Assembly: GCA_030844895.1 (NCBI GenBank)
Contig: CM061234.1
Span: forward strand, 14,195,573 to 14,259,572
Direction: 5' to 3'
Source: Ambrosia x helenae
Lineage: Eukaryota > Streptophyta > Magnoliopsida > Asterales > Asteraceae
DNA: 64,000 nt
Shown: piece by piece, positions 1-12,100 of the stretch
Numbering within the stretch: the first letter of the stretch is position 1
Layout of the letters: every line of letters begins with the position of its first letter
Position numbers and translations under genes: made by a program
The notes under the pieces: generated by a model
What the model saw: only the letters and a program-made list of their open reading frames with translations
What the model was told of the DNA's origin: nothing
Databases searched by the model: none

Positions 1-83
1 CTCACAATTATTGATATCGTTTGTTTGTCGGATTAAAAACAGAGTAGTAGTTTATTTTTGATTCAACCGTTTGTAAACAGACT

Positions 84-2300
84 TTGTTTTTGAAAAATCA
101 GAGCATGGCTTCAATCAATCACGATCCACACAACACTGGCACGAACAACAAGCCACCGATGCTTGTCAGATCTGAATACAATATCTGGCAACGTCGGATG
201 AGCCATGTTCTAGCTCAACAGAACACTGGGTGTTGGAAGTCGGTTATCTTTGGACCACATGTCCTGATGGTGCCAAGTACTGAAGATCCCAAGGTTCAAG
301 ATCCTAAGAAACTTGAAAACTACTCCGACCAGGATTTTCAAAAGATTGAGTTAGATGCCAAGGCCTTCAGTATTGTGGCCATGGCTCTACCAAATGATAT
401 CTATGCTGGGCTGTTATACTGTAATAGTGCAAAAGAGTTGTGGGATGCACTGAAAGAACAATTTGGTGGGACTGAAAAGGTTATTGAAAACAACCATGAA
501 ATACTTAACCAACAATATGAAACATTCAGTCATGTTAAGGGAGAGTCATTAACTCAACAATTTGAGAGGTTTAACTGTCTCATTAGTGAACTAAAACTGG
601 TTGGTCTAACTTACCCATATTCAACTTTGAACCATAGGTTTTTAAGATCATTACCAGATAAATGGGACACTATTGCTATAGTTATGAGAAACTCAATTGG
701 ATTCAAGGACCTATCACTGACCAGCTTCATGGTAAGCTCTTGACCTATGAGAGAGAGCTTAACCAGAAAAAGAAGCTCCAGGACTCTGGAAAAGTGTCTG
801 ATGACTATGTATTTGGTAATACAACACTTCTGGGTCATGATGAGGTGCCTGGTAATAATAAGGATCAGAGTTATGATCATTTCATTGACATAACATCAGG
901 TTTTAACACAGGTTTTAACTATGATTCTTATTCACCAAACTATGCTTTTACAGCAAGTGGTGGTGATATCCAGGCATCTGATAACATATCCTTTGAGTAT
1001 GATGACTTAAAATACTTTGACCCTGATGATTTGGAAGAAAGGGACATCATGCACCAATTGGCCCTTCTCAGTGTAAGAACTAACAATTTTTACAAGAAAA
1101 CTGGGAGAAGGTTTCCATTGTTAACTAGCAGGTCAAAAGTGGGGTTGGATAAATCAAAGATTAAGTGTTATAAATGTCATAGACTTGGTCATTTTTCTAG
1201 GGAATGTAGGAGTCAACATGGTACACCTATGATTACCTATCCAAATCAAAGGCCACAGACCAACACTTACAAGTTTCCCATAATACCCCTGAACCAAATG
1301 TGCAAAACACTGCTCATTTTACACAGTCCTCAAACACTGTTCCTGTCCAGTATGTCCAAACCACTGTTCCTCAGATCCACTATGTGCAAACACCTGTTGC
1401 TCAGGCACAAATGCCAATGACTGCTGCTCCACCCTCTGCCCCTGCAGAGACAGTCAACAGAGTTTCTTCACACAAGGCTTTGTTGATTGGAGCAGTCTAC
1501 CAGATGAGTTGACAGATGAAAAATTTTGCATTAGTTGCCAAAGCTGAAAATGAACCAGAAAATTTTTGTTTCATGGCTATGGTAGAAGAGGTTGAATCTG
1601 AGGAGGTGGTAACTGAATCTGTAGTTGTGACTGATGATATTGTTGATGAGGTAGTTGCAGGTGAAAAATCTGAAGAAAAGGTTGTGAGTCTCTCAGATCC
1701 CTGGGGTGCATCTGATGATTGTGAGTGCAAGTGTGATTGTGCATTGATGGCTGCTGCTAAGGTATCTCCTCAAATCCTTAAAGATTTGTGTTCTGACAAA
1801 TGCGTAATAGCATTTGCTAACATCAAAGAGGTAAATGAAAACCTTAGGAAGAAAATTTTAGATAATGAAGTTCAATTTGAGAAACTTTCAAAAGAGTTAA
1901 AATCAAAATTGACTGAAAAAGAATCTGAAATAAGCAGCTTAAAACATGAAGCAACTATAACCAAAGACCAGCTCCAAACTATGATAACTAAATATCATAG
2001 TTGCAAAAGTGAGCTTGAGACCACCAAGTTGAATGTCAGAAATGGGTGGAATCATGTAAAGGTTTTGAGATGCTCCTCAACAAACAAACCAAAAGTCATG
2101 TGAAGTTTGGTTTTGGTTTTGAAACCACTGCTCCAGCTTTTGAAAACACTGACAAAAGGGATCAAAAGTTAGTTGAGGTAGTACCAACTAATTTGAAGGG
2201 TCAAGAGATTAAAATCACTGAACCTAATGGCAAGAAAATTGTTCTTGAAAAACCAGAAGGTTCTGCTGTCGTTGTCTACTTTACTTTTCAAACTTATAAA
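84..2300 (+). pseudogene. Ty1/copia-type gag, frameshifted remnant
   Basis: The gag of a copia LTR retrotransposon would coat the element RNA in cytoplasmic particles. The first 219 codons (84-743) read as the copia gag polypeptide domain (UBN2 type). The reading then moves to another frame near 715-735 and continues to a CCHC zinc knuckle at about 1166-1207 (C-x2-C-x4-H-x4-C). Further frame changes are visible near 1,280, 1,450-1,515 and 2,060. The last third (1516-2103) is acidic, then Lys/Glu-rich with coiled-coil character, followed by a short piece around 2046-2280. No protease, integrase or reverse transcriptase follows; the body of pol is missing before the polypurine tract near 2,985. 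At least four frame breaks show it is dead. The upstream 83 bases look like retroelement leader. Confidence 0.8.
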
Positions 2301-2347
2301 CTGCGTGGTTGGTATTTCTACGTAACTTTTATAACATAGAGTTGTCG

Positions 2348-2427
2348 TTTATTATGACCGTTGACTTGGATCCTGGTATGTCACGCGCTTCGCGGTAAAA
2401 CCCCGCAAGTGGAATTTGGGGTGTGAC
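2348..2427 (+). repeat. 3' end of a Ty3/gypsy LTR (fragment)
   Basis: This stretch matches, with scattered changes, the last ~80 bases of the Tekay-type LTRs found at 42.0 and 50.6 kb, including the run of C's after GGTAAAA and the terminal GTGTGACA. The copia gag reading ends just before it, so a gypsy LTR or its remnant has been inserted into, or recombined with, the copia element. Confidence 0.65.
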
Positions 2428-2937
2428 AGTCACGAGGCTTGGGGTCGGTTCCGCCACAGCTCCTCTGGAGCTCCGCCGAGGTGGTGGCAGGAGATCCTGC
2501 ATCCTTCTGCTCTATCTCTCTCTATTACCAGAGTATTATGGTGTGTGTGTGTGTGTGTGTGTTATGATATATGTGTGAGTTATGAGATGGAGAGAGTGAG
2601 TATGTTATGTGCAGGGAAAGAAAGTGAGAGAGATTTTTATAGGGGTTGGTCTTGGATGGTTTTTTACCAAAACCATTTCATCAAATGGTTTTGGTAGATT
2701 GGTTGGCAAAAGGGAGGGGAGGACAAGTGTCCTCCCTTGGTGAGTCACCGGTATCAATTGGGTCGGGTTCGGGTTCTGGTTTACAACGTATATTAGTCTG
2801 GTTTCGTAATGTGCATTCTAATAATATTCTATATAATCAATTGTTCGGTTTTCCGTTTCGCACATAATCGTACTTATGTATTAGTTTTAATTAATATAAA
2901 CGTGAAAATTTTTGGGGCCCACTCTGGGTTGTTACAT
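2428..2937. repeat. Unresolved repeat fragment with (GT)n tract
   Basis: No gene is recognisable. A (TG)n run lies at about 2540-2562, followed by GA-rich sequence. The segment ends at 2937 in GGGTTGTTACA, which resembles an LTR terminus read on the minus strand (TGTAACAACCC). It separates the copia gag from the copia 3' end, so it is most likely nested retroelement debris. Confidence 0.35.
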
Positions 2938-2984
2938 ATTGACTGATGATGTGCAAGATGTATTCATTATTCGCGAGCAACGTC

Positions 2985-3480
2985 CAAGGGGGAGATTGTT
3001 GATGCACTTTGTGTGTGGCTGTCGTTGTCGAATAGACTAGGGTTGAGTCATATGTTGTATAACATGAGATTGTGGTAATCCATAAGGGCATTTTATAGAT
3101 CTGATGCATTTGTTTAAGTCGACCAAGAAATCAAGAATTTGGTTCGTGCTTTCACAGGGTCGAACCACTTGGTTCGCCCTCACGAAAGGTCGAACGAAAA
3201 ATTCAGTTATTGGTCTATAAATAGCAATCTCATGTGTGGAGTTCATTAAGATTGTGAGTTTATGCTTAGAATGCTCTCTAGGGGAGGTCATGCCCAACCT
3301 CCCCTGGCCCCGAGATAGATGTTTATCCTACTGATGACAGTGTCTGTAATCATTTCTGATGTAATACGAATTTGTGTTGAGATTGTTTTAATCTATTTTT
3401 GTTTCGTCTCCAATCTCCGTCTAAAACTGAGCTGTAACCGTTTAATCGATCCATGGAATCGGTCCTAAACTGTTTCCACA
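2985..3480 (+). repeat. Copia polypurine tract and 3' LTR start
   Basis: A polypurine tract (AAGGGGGAGATTG, about 2986-2998) is followed by an LTR-like start, TGTTGATGCAC, at 2997. A TATA box (TATAAATA, about 3216-3223) lies about 220 bases in, as expected in the U3/R part of an LTR. The 3' limit is not defined; I place it loosely before 3,480. Confidence 0.55.
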
Positions 3481-3524
3481 GTATCCAAGAATGTTCTAGA
3501 ACCAACCAAACTGACAAAACGGTT

Positions 3525-3900
3525 GCCCTGAACAGACATGCACGGGCGTGCCCTACATTGAGCACGGGTGTGCTTGCCAACAACCCCGACACCACCTGTG
3601 CGCAAGGACTCTGCAACAGTAGCAGGTGTCAAGCACGGTCGTGCCACACCTTGAAGCATGGGCGTGCTCCTATTGGAAGGCCTATAAATAGAGAGCTCAA
3701 CTCCTCACTTTGGCATCCCTTAACCCATCAAATTCTCCACCTTCTACATGAAGTTTCAACCATCTTTGGGACTTGCAGGTGTCCTTTGGAGCTTGAGATC
3801 ACTCCATAAAACACCACATTCGAGAGAGAAATAACCCACAATCACCCAAAACTACTAAGAAATATCCATACAACCCTCACCATGTTGCATGCTAGGTTAG
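3525..3900 (+). repeat. Ty3/gypsy LTR-like fragment with repeated CACGGGCGTG motif
   Basis: Four degenerate copies of a CACGG(G/T)CGTG-type motif lie at about 3540, 3561, 3634 and 3657, followed by a TATA box (CCTATAAATAGAG, about 3682-3694). This order, a repeated motif upstream of TATAAATA, is the same as in the U3 of the Tekay LTR at 39.8-39.98 kb, although the motif differs. No primer-binding site or matching partner is visible. Confidence 0.4.
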
Positions 3901-4062
3901 ATTTCTCTTGGTGATGCTTGGGTGATGATGGAACTTGGTATGAATTAAATAGTTTATTTTTGTTTAAAGTGGTGTTTTGTGTTCTTAACAATTTTTTCTA
4001 CTACTTCTTTGTTTGTGTGACATCGTCACTTTTTCATTATATATATATATATATTATACAAA

Positions 4063-4099
<37 letters not shown>

Positions 4100-4599
4100 G
4101 TATAAAAAAAAAAATTCAGATTATATATACACATATACTTTTTTTATTAAACACTTGAAAACCCAACATAACCCAACCATATCCCCCCTTTGCTATTTCT
4201 GAGCCCAACAGGAAGAAGGCCGGCCCATCAGACAAGGCCCAGCCCACTTCCCCTCCTCCCCCTTTCAGTTTAAACAAAAATAAAAGAATTGTTCCAGCCG
4301 GATTCGAACCGGGGACCCTTCATATGCAAACACCCGCTCCCACCAACTGAGCTATGTTTCTGTTTTGTTTATATCCCAACCCCATATGTATTTAACTCCT
4401 TTATTTCGCTGCTTCTTTTTTCTTTCTTCCTGGTTCGCGAACAGCAGCAGCAGCAGGATATTTTTTTTTTTTTTTTCTTTTCTTTCAATCCTTTGATTTA
4501 ACTATCACATACACAAAATAGGGTAAGCATGCGTGATTACCGGTCCTATATGATTCAATTACACGTCAAATTTCAATCAATCGTTGACCAATTCATTAA
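3901..4599. other. Spacer with simple repeats
   Basis: No coding signal. It contains (AT)n at about 4040-4056, (AAT)n at about 4066-4094, a poly-T run near 4459 and the tRNA-like remnant described separately. Confidence 0.5.
4291..4361 (-). other. Degenerate tRNA-like sequence
   Basis: On the minus strand a D-arm-like GCTCAGTTGGTGGGAGC and a perfect B box (GGTTCGAATCC) are spaced as in a tRNA. The acceptor arms (GAAACAT against CTGGAAC) do not pair, and the anticodon stem is poor, so this is not a working tRNA gene. It could be a tRNA pseudogene or a SINE head. Confidence 0.5.
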
Positions 4600-5099
4600 T
4601 TATACGCGTGAACCTTAATCTTTGGTCAAACCTTCCAATTCGAATGTCCAGAGCTATACCCTATAAATTGATCATCCTAGAAGCATTACAACTCGCCAAT
4701 TATCTCTTCTCAACCTCCAATTCTCTCTGATTCACACTGATTATTGTTATCTTGTTCGTCTTTTGACTTTTGCTTTGACCCGACAATCATACGTGAAACA
4801 ACACTGTGAGTTCCATTTTTTTTATGGGTTTTGTTAGTCGGCAATCAAACAACAAAAGCCCCAACATTAATCGGGCTTAGATTGTCTGAATTGCTTGATT
4901 GAAATTTCTAGGGTTCGTTCATGCTTAATTGGGGATAAAACTGAAATTTACATACGTATTTATTTAATTATAAACAGTTTACATCACAACCACTGGCCTA
5001 GGCCAAGTGGTTGTGACCTGGGTTTGATTCAGAGGGGAACCGGGTTCGAGTCCCGGCACAGCCCCGTTTTTGTCCTTTTCTTTTCTTTTCTTTTTAAAC

Positions 5100-5137
<38 letters not shown>

Positions 5138-6653
5138 CCTTTTAATCTTTTAAATTCATTTTAAAATATCAAAACTATTTTATAAATTCTAAAAAAAAAT
5201 TATATTTGTTTAATCTGAGATAAAAGTTTTAATCACAATTTTTATTTTTCAAAAATTCATTTATTTAATATTTATAATAATTAAATCATTTTTATGCTAT
5301 TATATTTATAAAAATCCATTAAAATATCAAAACAATTTTATAAATTCCTACAAAAATTATCCTGAGTTTGTACAATGTTAAACTTTACTGAAATGATTTT
5401 TAATTCAGAAAAATCATTTATTTTATATTTTTAATCAATTTTTGTTAGATTTAATCATAAATAATTCATAATAAATTCATTTTACAATATTTTTGCACCA
5501 AAATTTTACATAAATTATTTCTAACTATCTGGAACTGAAATACAATTTTTAATTCAGAAATTCTTTGATTTTAATATTTTTAGATATTAAAGTCATATTT
5601 TGATAATTTGAAATAATTAGATTAAATATTCTAATTTCAAGAAAATAATTTTATAAAAATTATTTTCATACTTAAAACCTCATGTTGTGACTATATTCAA
5701 CTTAAAATTTTACCAAGAGACTTTTATTTATTTATTTATTAAATTTCATATATTTAATAAACAATTCATTGATTAATCAAATAAGCATTTATCCCAAATT
5801 CGAAGCCCTAGAAATACATATATCTTAGAGTTATTTCCCTTACACATTATCAATTACTTTAGGTTAATCATTTGGGAGTAATCTCAATTCATATTTCGTT
5901 GTCCAAGTTCAAATTCAAGTTATTACGTGAACAGTGAGTATTCCTATCCCCTTTTTGCTTTTATACATTTTTGGGGTGTTACATGTACACTATTACAATT
6001 TCAAATACAAGTTTACATTTTTACAATACAATTCTAGTACTATGTGCATTGCTTACAACGTGCTTTATGCTTAGACAATACATGTGGATTACATTTGTAC
6101 TTAGTGAAATCATTAACATGGTACAAGCCGACCTTAACATTGGATAGCGCTATTTGGATTGACAACCCGCCTAGATTTATTCTCCCCTTTTTCATCGGAG
6201 AATCCGTGGCCATTGTTAAGTTATTATCCATTTGTTGGATAAGTACACTACAGTTCATACAGTACATTATACAGTCACAGGGTTGATTTCGCTCATTTGT
6301 ATGATACATAGTTTACATATTTGCACTGTAGCTTGCACTTGAATTGTATAACTTTTTAACCTACTATATATATCAAATCTAGGAATGCTCACCAACATTT
6401 CAAATGTTGACCAAACCTATTTTTGTACATGTTTCAGGTGCGGTTTGATCTAGTGCTTTAGCAAGAGACATTTAGTGCTTTATTTCAATTCAGTTATTTC
6501 AATATTTACATTTCATTTAGACAATGTAATTTCCATTTCCATGTAAGACAATTTTGGTTTATTCAATAATATTTACATTTTAGTACCATGAGCTTTTGAA
6601 CAATCGTCACTACGTGGCACCTCGATGATTCCGCCATCGGTTGGGGTGTTACA
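4600..6653 (+). repeat. Left arm of a ~2 kb inverted repeat (LTR-like)
   Basis: The sequence from about 4600 to 6653 is the inverted, diverged counterpart of 61,992-64,000. Matching blocks include the TATA region, the first GTGAGT-type donor, the tRNA-like insert, ~700 bp of AT-rich DNA, a second donor-like GTGAGTATTCC near 5936, and the sharp shared terminus GGTTGGGGTGTTACA at 6653. A TATA box (CCTATAAATTG) lies at about 4660. The terminus GGGGTGTTACA is typical of the 3' end of plant gypsy LTRs, but no primer-binding site follows at 6654, so it is either a solo or truncated LTR or another repeat family. Confidence 0.7.
4991..5066 (+). other. tRNA-like insert inside the inverted repeat
   Basis: An A-box-like TAGGCCAAGTGG and a perfect B box, GGTTCGAGTCC, are followed by CGG and a C-rich end. 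The counterpart in the right arm (63,551-63,632, minus strand) keeps both boxes. The 5' and 3' ends do not form a clean seven-base acceptor stem. It looks like a tRNA-derived insert that predates duplication of the repeat, rather than a working tRNA. Confidence 0.5.
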
Positions 6654-6951
6654 GTTTGATAAACTACTTAAACAATCAACTTAGTGTTAAGACTTGAGAG
6701 AAAGTGATACTGTGGAGTAAAACATTAGAAAACTAGAGGTGTGCTTTTACGGAACTTGAAGAACTTGAAAATTGAAGCATGAAAACATGATATTGAAAAT
6801 TGGAGCATGAAGACATGATGTGTAATTTTTTTTCAATATTTGTAACTCATGATATTATGGGAGGGATTTTAGGGTGGTTTAGGAGGACTCACGGTTAGGA
6901 CTCGTTTTATTCGAGGTACATTTTTTTTTTATAAAATTTCTGTGTGTGTTT
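6654..6951. other. Spacer, nothing recognised
   Basis: AT-rich DNA between the inverted-repeat arm and the Mutator-like element. I see no reading frame, tRNA or repeat structure here. Confidence 0.5.
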
Positions 6952-6960
6952 TTTTTAAAT

Positions 6961-8023
6961 GAGTTAATGGCCAAATTCGTTCATGGGGTTTGGTCCAGTT
7001 TGCCACTTCTAACAATTTTTTTTTTCTTTTTTTACAATTCAACACTTGAGGTTTGGATTTTTCTTTTTTGCTATTTTTATCCTTTTCACTAACTCAGTTA
7101 AAATATCATGTTAAGGTCAGGGATAGGGTTGTCATTTTGCCACTTTAATGAGGGACAATTTAGACATTTCAACACCATTAGTCATCTTCTTCCCCATTTC
7201 CCCCCTTTAAAGGTTAAAACCCTAACAATGTCACCACCCACCCACCCCCCATACGCACTCTCTCTCTCTCTCTCCCCGTTTCTCTCTCTAGAATACCCAC
7301 CATCTCCATCTACTTTCTTTGATCCAATCAATCCAAAACCAATCTAAGAGAGAGGAAGAGACGCGCGATGACATAGAGAGAGATATATAGATAAAGTGAG
7401 ATGAGAGAGGGGGAGAGAGAGACGAGAGAGAAAGAGGTGAGAGAGAAACCCACCGGTCACCTTCTCCGCTTCCGGTGACCTGTTCCGGTAGTCACTCTGG
7501 TGACCTCACCCCAACAAACCCAACGACTGACTCCGAACATCTTCTCCGACCAACCCTCTTCACCGATTGACTACCAACCATAACCCCGAAAACGCACCAC
7601 CGAACACCCTCTTTGGGTCATTTTCTCAAAACTTCCACGACCAGTAACCGTACAGTCACCTCTTCCCTATCACCACATCCACCCCCTGTTCCGGTAAATA
7701 ACCATAGACCCGCCACAAAACCACCCTCCAACCATCAAACCAGTAACTCGACATCTCTCTAAACACTTATGCCATGACCGTGACCCTTCACCTTCAAACT
7801 GATACCCTTCTCCAGCCACCTCTTAATCCTCGGTGGCCGGCAACCAAGGTCCTATCACCCCTGACTAACCATCGCTGCCTATTGGTCATCAACTCCTAAT
7901 ACGGTGACCGGCATCAACTATAAACCCCAACAGTCTACTTCCTTTACGATCAATCACCTACCATCCATTACCCTTCCGTAACCTTCTTATTTTGAGAACA
8001 GTTCAACATCCAAAAGCAAAAAG

Positions 8024-8092
<69 letters not shown>

Positions 8093-8364
8093 CTTGGATG
8101 TTAGAGAGAAGGAGGGAAGGGGAGAGAGAGGGGGAGGGGGAGAGGGAGAGGGGGAGGGGAGGGAGAGAGCGAGGGAGGAGAGAGAGGGAGGGAGGGAGAG
8201 GGAGAGGGAGAGAGGGAGAGGGGGGAGGGGGAGAGGGAGAGAGGGTGAGGGAGAGAGAGAGGGAGAGGGAGCGAGAGAGGGGGGAGCGAGAGAGAGAGAG
8301 AGAGAAATAGGGAGAGAGGTAGAGAGGGAGAAAGAGGGGGGAGAGCGAGGGTGAGGGGGAGAGG

Positions 8365-8446
<82 letters not shown>

Positions 8447-8659
8447 TAAGATTAATTTTTAAGGAAAATGAAAAAAAAATGTATAAATTGCACGTAAAAA
8501 AAACAAAACTACCCCTGACTTAACGAGATTTTTTAACTGAGTTAGTGAAAAGTACGAAAATAACAAAAAAAATCCAAATCTGTGTTGAATTGAAAAAAAA
8601 ATTAGTACTGAAGTGACAAACTAGACCAAACCTCAGGGGACGAATTTGGCTATTAACTC
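6961..8659. mobile_element. Mutator-like non-autonomous element (MULE)
   Basis: The element is bounded by long, imperfect terminal inverted repeats of about 180 bases that begin GAGTTAAT(G/A)GCCAAATTCGT. It is flanked by a perfect 9-base direct repeat, TTTTTAAAT, at 6952-6960 and 8660-8668, the duplication length expected of Mutator superfamily insertion. No transposase is present. The interior (about 7,200-8,000) is C-rich, pyrimidine-tract-bearing sequence that looks like a captured host 5' region, followed by (TTA)n and a long GA-rich tract. Confidence 0.85.
8021..8446 (+). repeat. (TTA)n and long purine-only GA/GGGA tract
   Basis: (TTA)n runs from about 8021 to 8090. From about 8099 to 8446 the plus strand is almost entirely G and A, ending in a ~70-base (GA)n block and a G run. 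Reading frames through it encode only Glu/Arg/Gly low complexity and are not genes. The tract lies inside the MULE. Confidence 0.9.
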
Positions 8660-8668
8660 TTTTTAAAT

Positions 8669-9126
8669 AGAAAACTCAATTTAAATTTAAAACTTGGGCC
8701 CATTGAAAACTTACTAAAACTTAAAAACTTATTAGCCAATTTGTAAGTCCAATACTGATTTAAAACTCAAACATAAGGTCTAAAGACCATATTTTTGAAT
8801 TACTCCTAAATCTTCAGAGACGTCACAACATGATATATTGTTTGCCAATTAAAAAGTGGCAAGCATTCAAATCCAATCAAATAGAAGGTTAGGTGGAAAC
8901 AAGTGTAACAATGTTGCTGTTAATTTTTTTTTTTTTTTTTTTCAAAGTTTTAGCTACTTCCAAGGTAGATTAGCAAAACACAATAGTGGAGTTCTCCAAC
9001 TACTATGTATAAAGATATATTAAGTCATCTTCAATCAATATCATGTAGACTTATCATTTTCTAAATCCAAACTTGAATAGAGAATAACCACATGCTAACT
9101 GTCACATATAACATGAAGAAGCGAAA
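8669..9126. other. 3' flank of the DGK gene
   Basis: AT-rich sequence with a poly-T run near 8925. It is probably the 3' UTR and downstream flank of the minus-strand kinase gene. No other feature is seen. Confidence 0.4.
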
Positions 9127-12100
9127 CTAACTGATGCGAGAAATGTCAACATCTTCCAGCATCTTAAATGTTTCTGCAGCACCAAACTTTCTCCATTCTT
9201 CACCTGAAGAAGTGCCATGTTCGTTCTCGCCGTCATCAGCATCATCATCATAATCACCTTCATGTTGTTCATGAGAATAAGTTGTTGACGGATCTTTAGC
9301 GCTTTTTGAAATGCAATTTTTCGTTGCAAGCATCTTCACCCGTCCGTGGTGTGAGATTTCAACAGTAGTGTCGCTGTCATCTACTGGGAGAGGTTGTTTC
9401 CATGGCTCCCCGTCCATCCGCATATATGTGCAGTCTGCTGCAGCCTTATGGAACTCAAATTTTACTCGGTGTGTCTAAATACAAACAAAAAACAAACAAA
9501 ATATAATCATTTTTTTGTTTCTTAATACCTAAATAGTATATTCATCCTTATAATTTTGGAGTCTTAATAACCTGTGCAAGACGCGTCCCATGTCCCTTTG
9601 GTGCAAGCAGAACGAGCCCATGCCATGCATCTCTGAATCCAACAATCTCAAGAAGCCCGTCATCAACGTATGGTGGTGTCAACTTCTGAAAGAAAACGTT
9701 ATATAATATGTAAAACGTTATTCTTTGCATTTAAACCTTTGAAGACCACCTGCCTAACACAAGTTGCGTTTTATCTGGTCCTATTGGTCAGCAGGGGTGG
9801 GTGAGGGCTGAGGCCCATGGGTTTTCCCATATCGGGTTCTCACGGTTATAAAAATAAGAATGTAAAATGTCAAAAAGAAAAGGGGGCAACGACAGACAGT
9901 CAAGTCATGTTCATCAAATAGGAATACCGAGAAGTAGTAGAAAGGCAAAAGAAAAATGATACTAACCTCACCGGTTTTGTTACGATTTGGATTTGGTGTT
10001 CCCCAAGGATTTAGTCCCCGGAGAAGCTAGGCAAGTTAAGGCATAAAATTGACCGGATACTGCAAGTCAACACGGATAATGTTACTTTGGAACACAAGGA
10101 ATCAGTTGACAAAATAGCAGGGATAAAATACAAAGATAGTTGTATATTATTTGTTACCTAGGATGTAGTTTAAGTTCTTTCCATTCCCCATGCCTTTGCA
10201 TAATCTTAACCTTCATAATCTGGGCTATATTCCTGTGATTGAAATAAATTATCAAAACTATACCACATTCCGAGGACCAATCATAGTGTGTGAATAGCAG
10301 CAGTTAGAATGAGCTGGTTAGATCTGCCTTTTAGAGTAGTCTTTAGAATTTCACTGCAACTCCCTTAATGTCCAATATGCAATTTAATTAAATTACTAAA
10401 GAAAATATATGTAACGGGTCATTATAGAAAAAAAAAATCACGGTGTGCAGGTCACGTCAGGTAACAGGTCATTTTAGGAAAAAAAAAATGTACGAAAAAG
10501 GGTTCACCCGCTATGTTTGTTTTAATGGTGGCTAGTGGTGACAACAGTGGTTAATGTTTCATAAGAGTTACTCATTTTGACCCATTGTATAGACCCAAAT
10601 CAACCCATTACAGAAACTACCGAATCAACATATTTCGTAAAGAAAAGGTCACGACTATCACATGTACATTATTTTTTAACCCACTTACATCCCTAATCTC
10701 CCCTATTTTTTAAATTTCTTATAACGAGCCATGCTGAGAACTCACTTTGATGAAGGTTGGAAAAGAGAAGCCGCAAACCAGCCTTGGGCACAAACCGATC
10801 TTTGCATATGTGCTCTACAGATAAAATAACATGATCACTATGATTAAACATGCACCATGTAGAGAGAGGTTCGCTGAAACAGGAATTGACCCCCTACGCC
10901 ACGCACGTGTGCAGGTGAGGGGTGCGAAGCATGTTACCTATATTTATTGATCAACTGCTTATACCATACCTGATTAATCAACTGGTTTTTGAATTTTTCT
11001 GGATGCAACTTGCGCTCACAATGAAATGCATACGATACTTGAGCATCCATGCCTATGTATAACAGATTTTTTAATAGTGAAATTTTAAATTTCATAAGAT
11101 TTAGAACAGAAAAGTAAACAGTTAACTCACCCATGCTGAAATAGTTCCAGAAACCACCACGATATGTGTCATAACCTGACTGAGAACATTAACCAAGTGC
11201 ATGTGAACAAAACACGCAACAAGCAAATTTGAAACTTTATGGAACAAAAACTTCTCATTATTAAAGTATACTTTACCACATTAAGTTCATCGGTATCCGA
11301 CACGCGATTGAATGCGTGCAAAGAATGTGGTAACTCAAGGGCCCCAATGGGATCACAAGAGCGTTCTTTTGGGGCGGATTTCATCCGCATAAGAATGTGC
11401 CAACTGCATTATATGGGAAGTTGATTACAATATGAATACAAATATAAAGATCATCAGTTTCAAAATTTACCGACTGAAGAAAAATTTAGGGATACCTGTC
11501 TATCTCCATTTCTTTTCCTTCCAAAACTTGCTCCAAGAATTTTATAACAGATCCATGATCAGTTCCTGGATTCTTCTTTCCCTGAAACTCAAAACATCAT
11601 AGTTATATTTTATAAAAACAACAATGGAATTATTCTTTATTTAACATATGTTAAAGGTGTGCAAATTATTGCTTTATAGAACTGTTAACCTTAAGTTGAA
11701 CTGATAATAAAATTAAGTTCACTATAGTTAGAGGTGACAAGTCAAGCTATATATTGTCTCCGACAAGTCATGCAAGTATTTTATTAAAGATTAAATAAAA
11801 TGTAAGCATGTTGAATGGGTCAAATGGGTTGAAAGCATTTAATGTGTATCTCAAATGCGTAAAAGATCCGAATTATTTTAGCAATATATATCACCACTGT
11901 AATAATATTGCTTTAGAATTCTATAAATATACATAATAAAACGAAAAAAAGTGTTTGCGGGTCAGTTGGACCCAACCTGGCTGACCCATTATCTAAAAAT
12001 TAGCACTCCGACCCGAACCCAATTTGACCCATTACCCAACCTGTCCATTTTGCTACTTCTAGCTATTATAAAACAAGGTTGTAAATAGGAGCAAACCTTC

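Noticed and set aside
4291..4361. Functional tRNA gene
   Set aside because: The acceptor arms do not pair and the anticodon stem is poor, although the B box is intact.
7992..8354. Open readings rich in Leu, Glu, Arg and Gly
   Set aside because: They are translations of (TTA)n and GA-rich low-complexity DNA inside the MULE, with no homology or splice logic.
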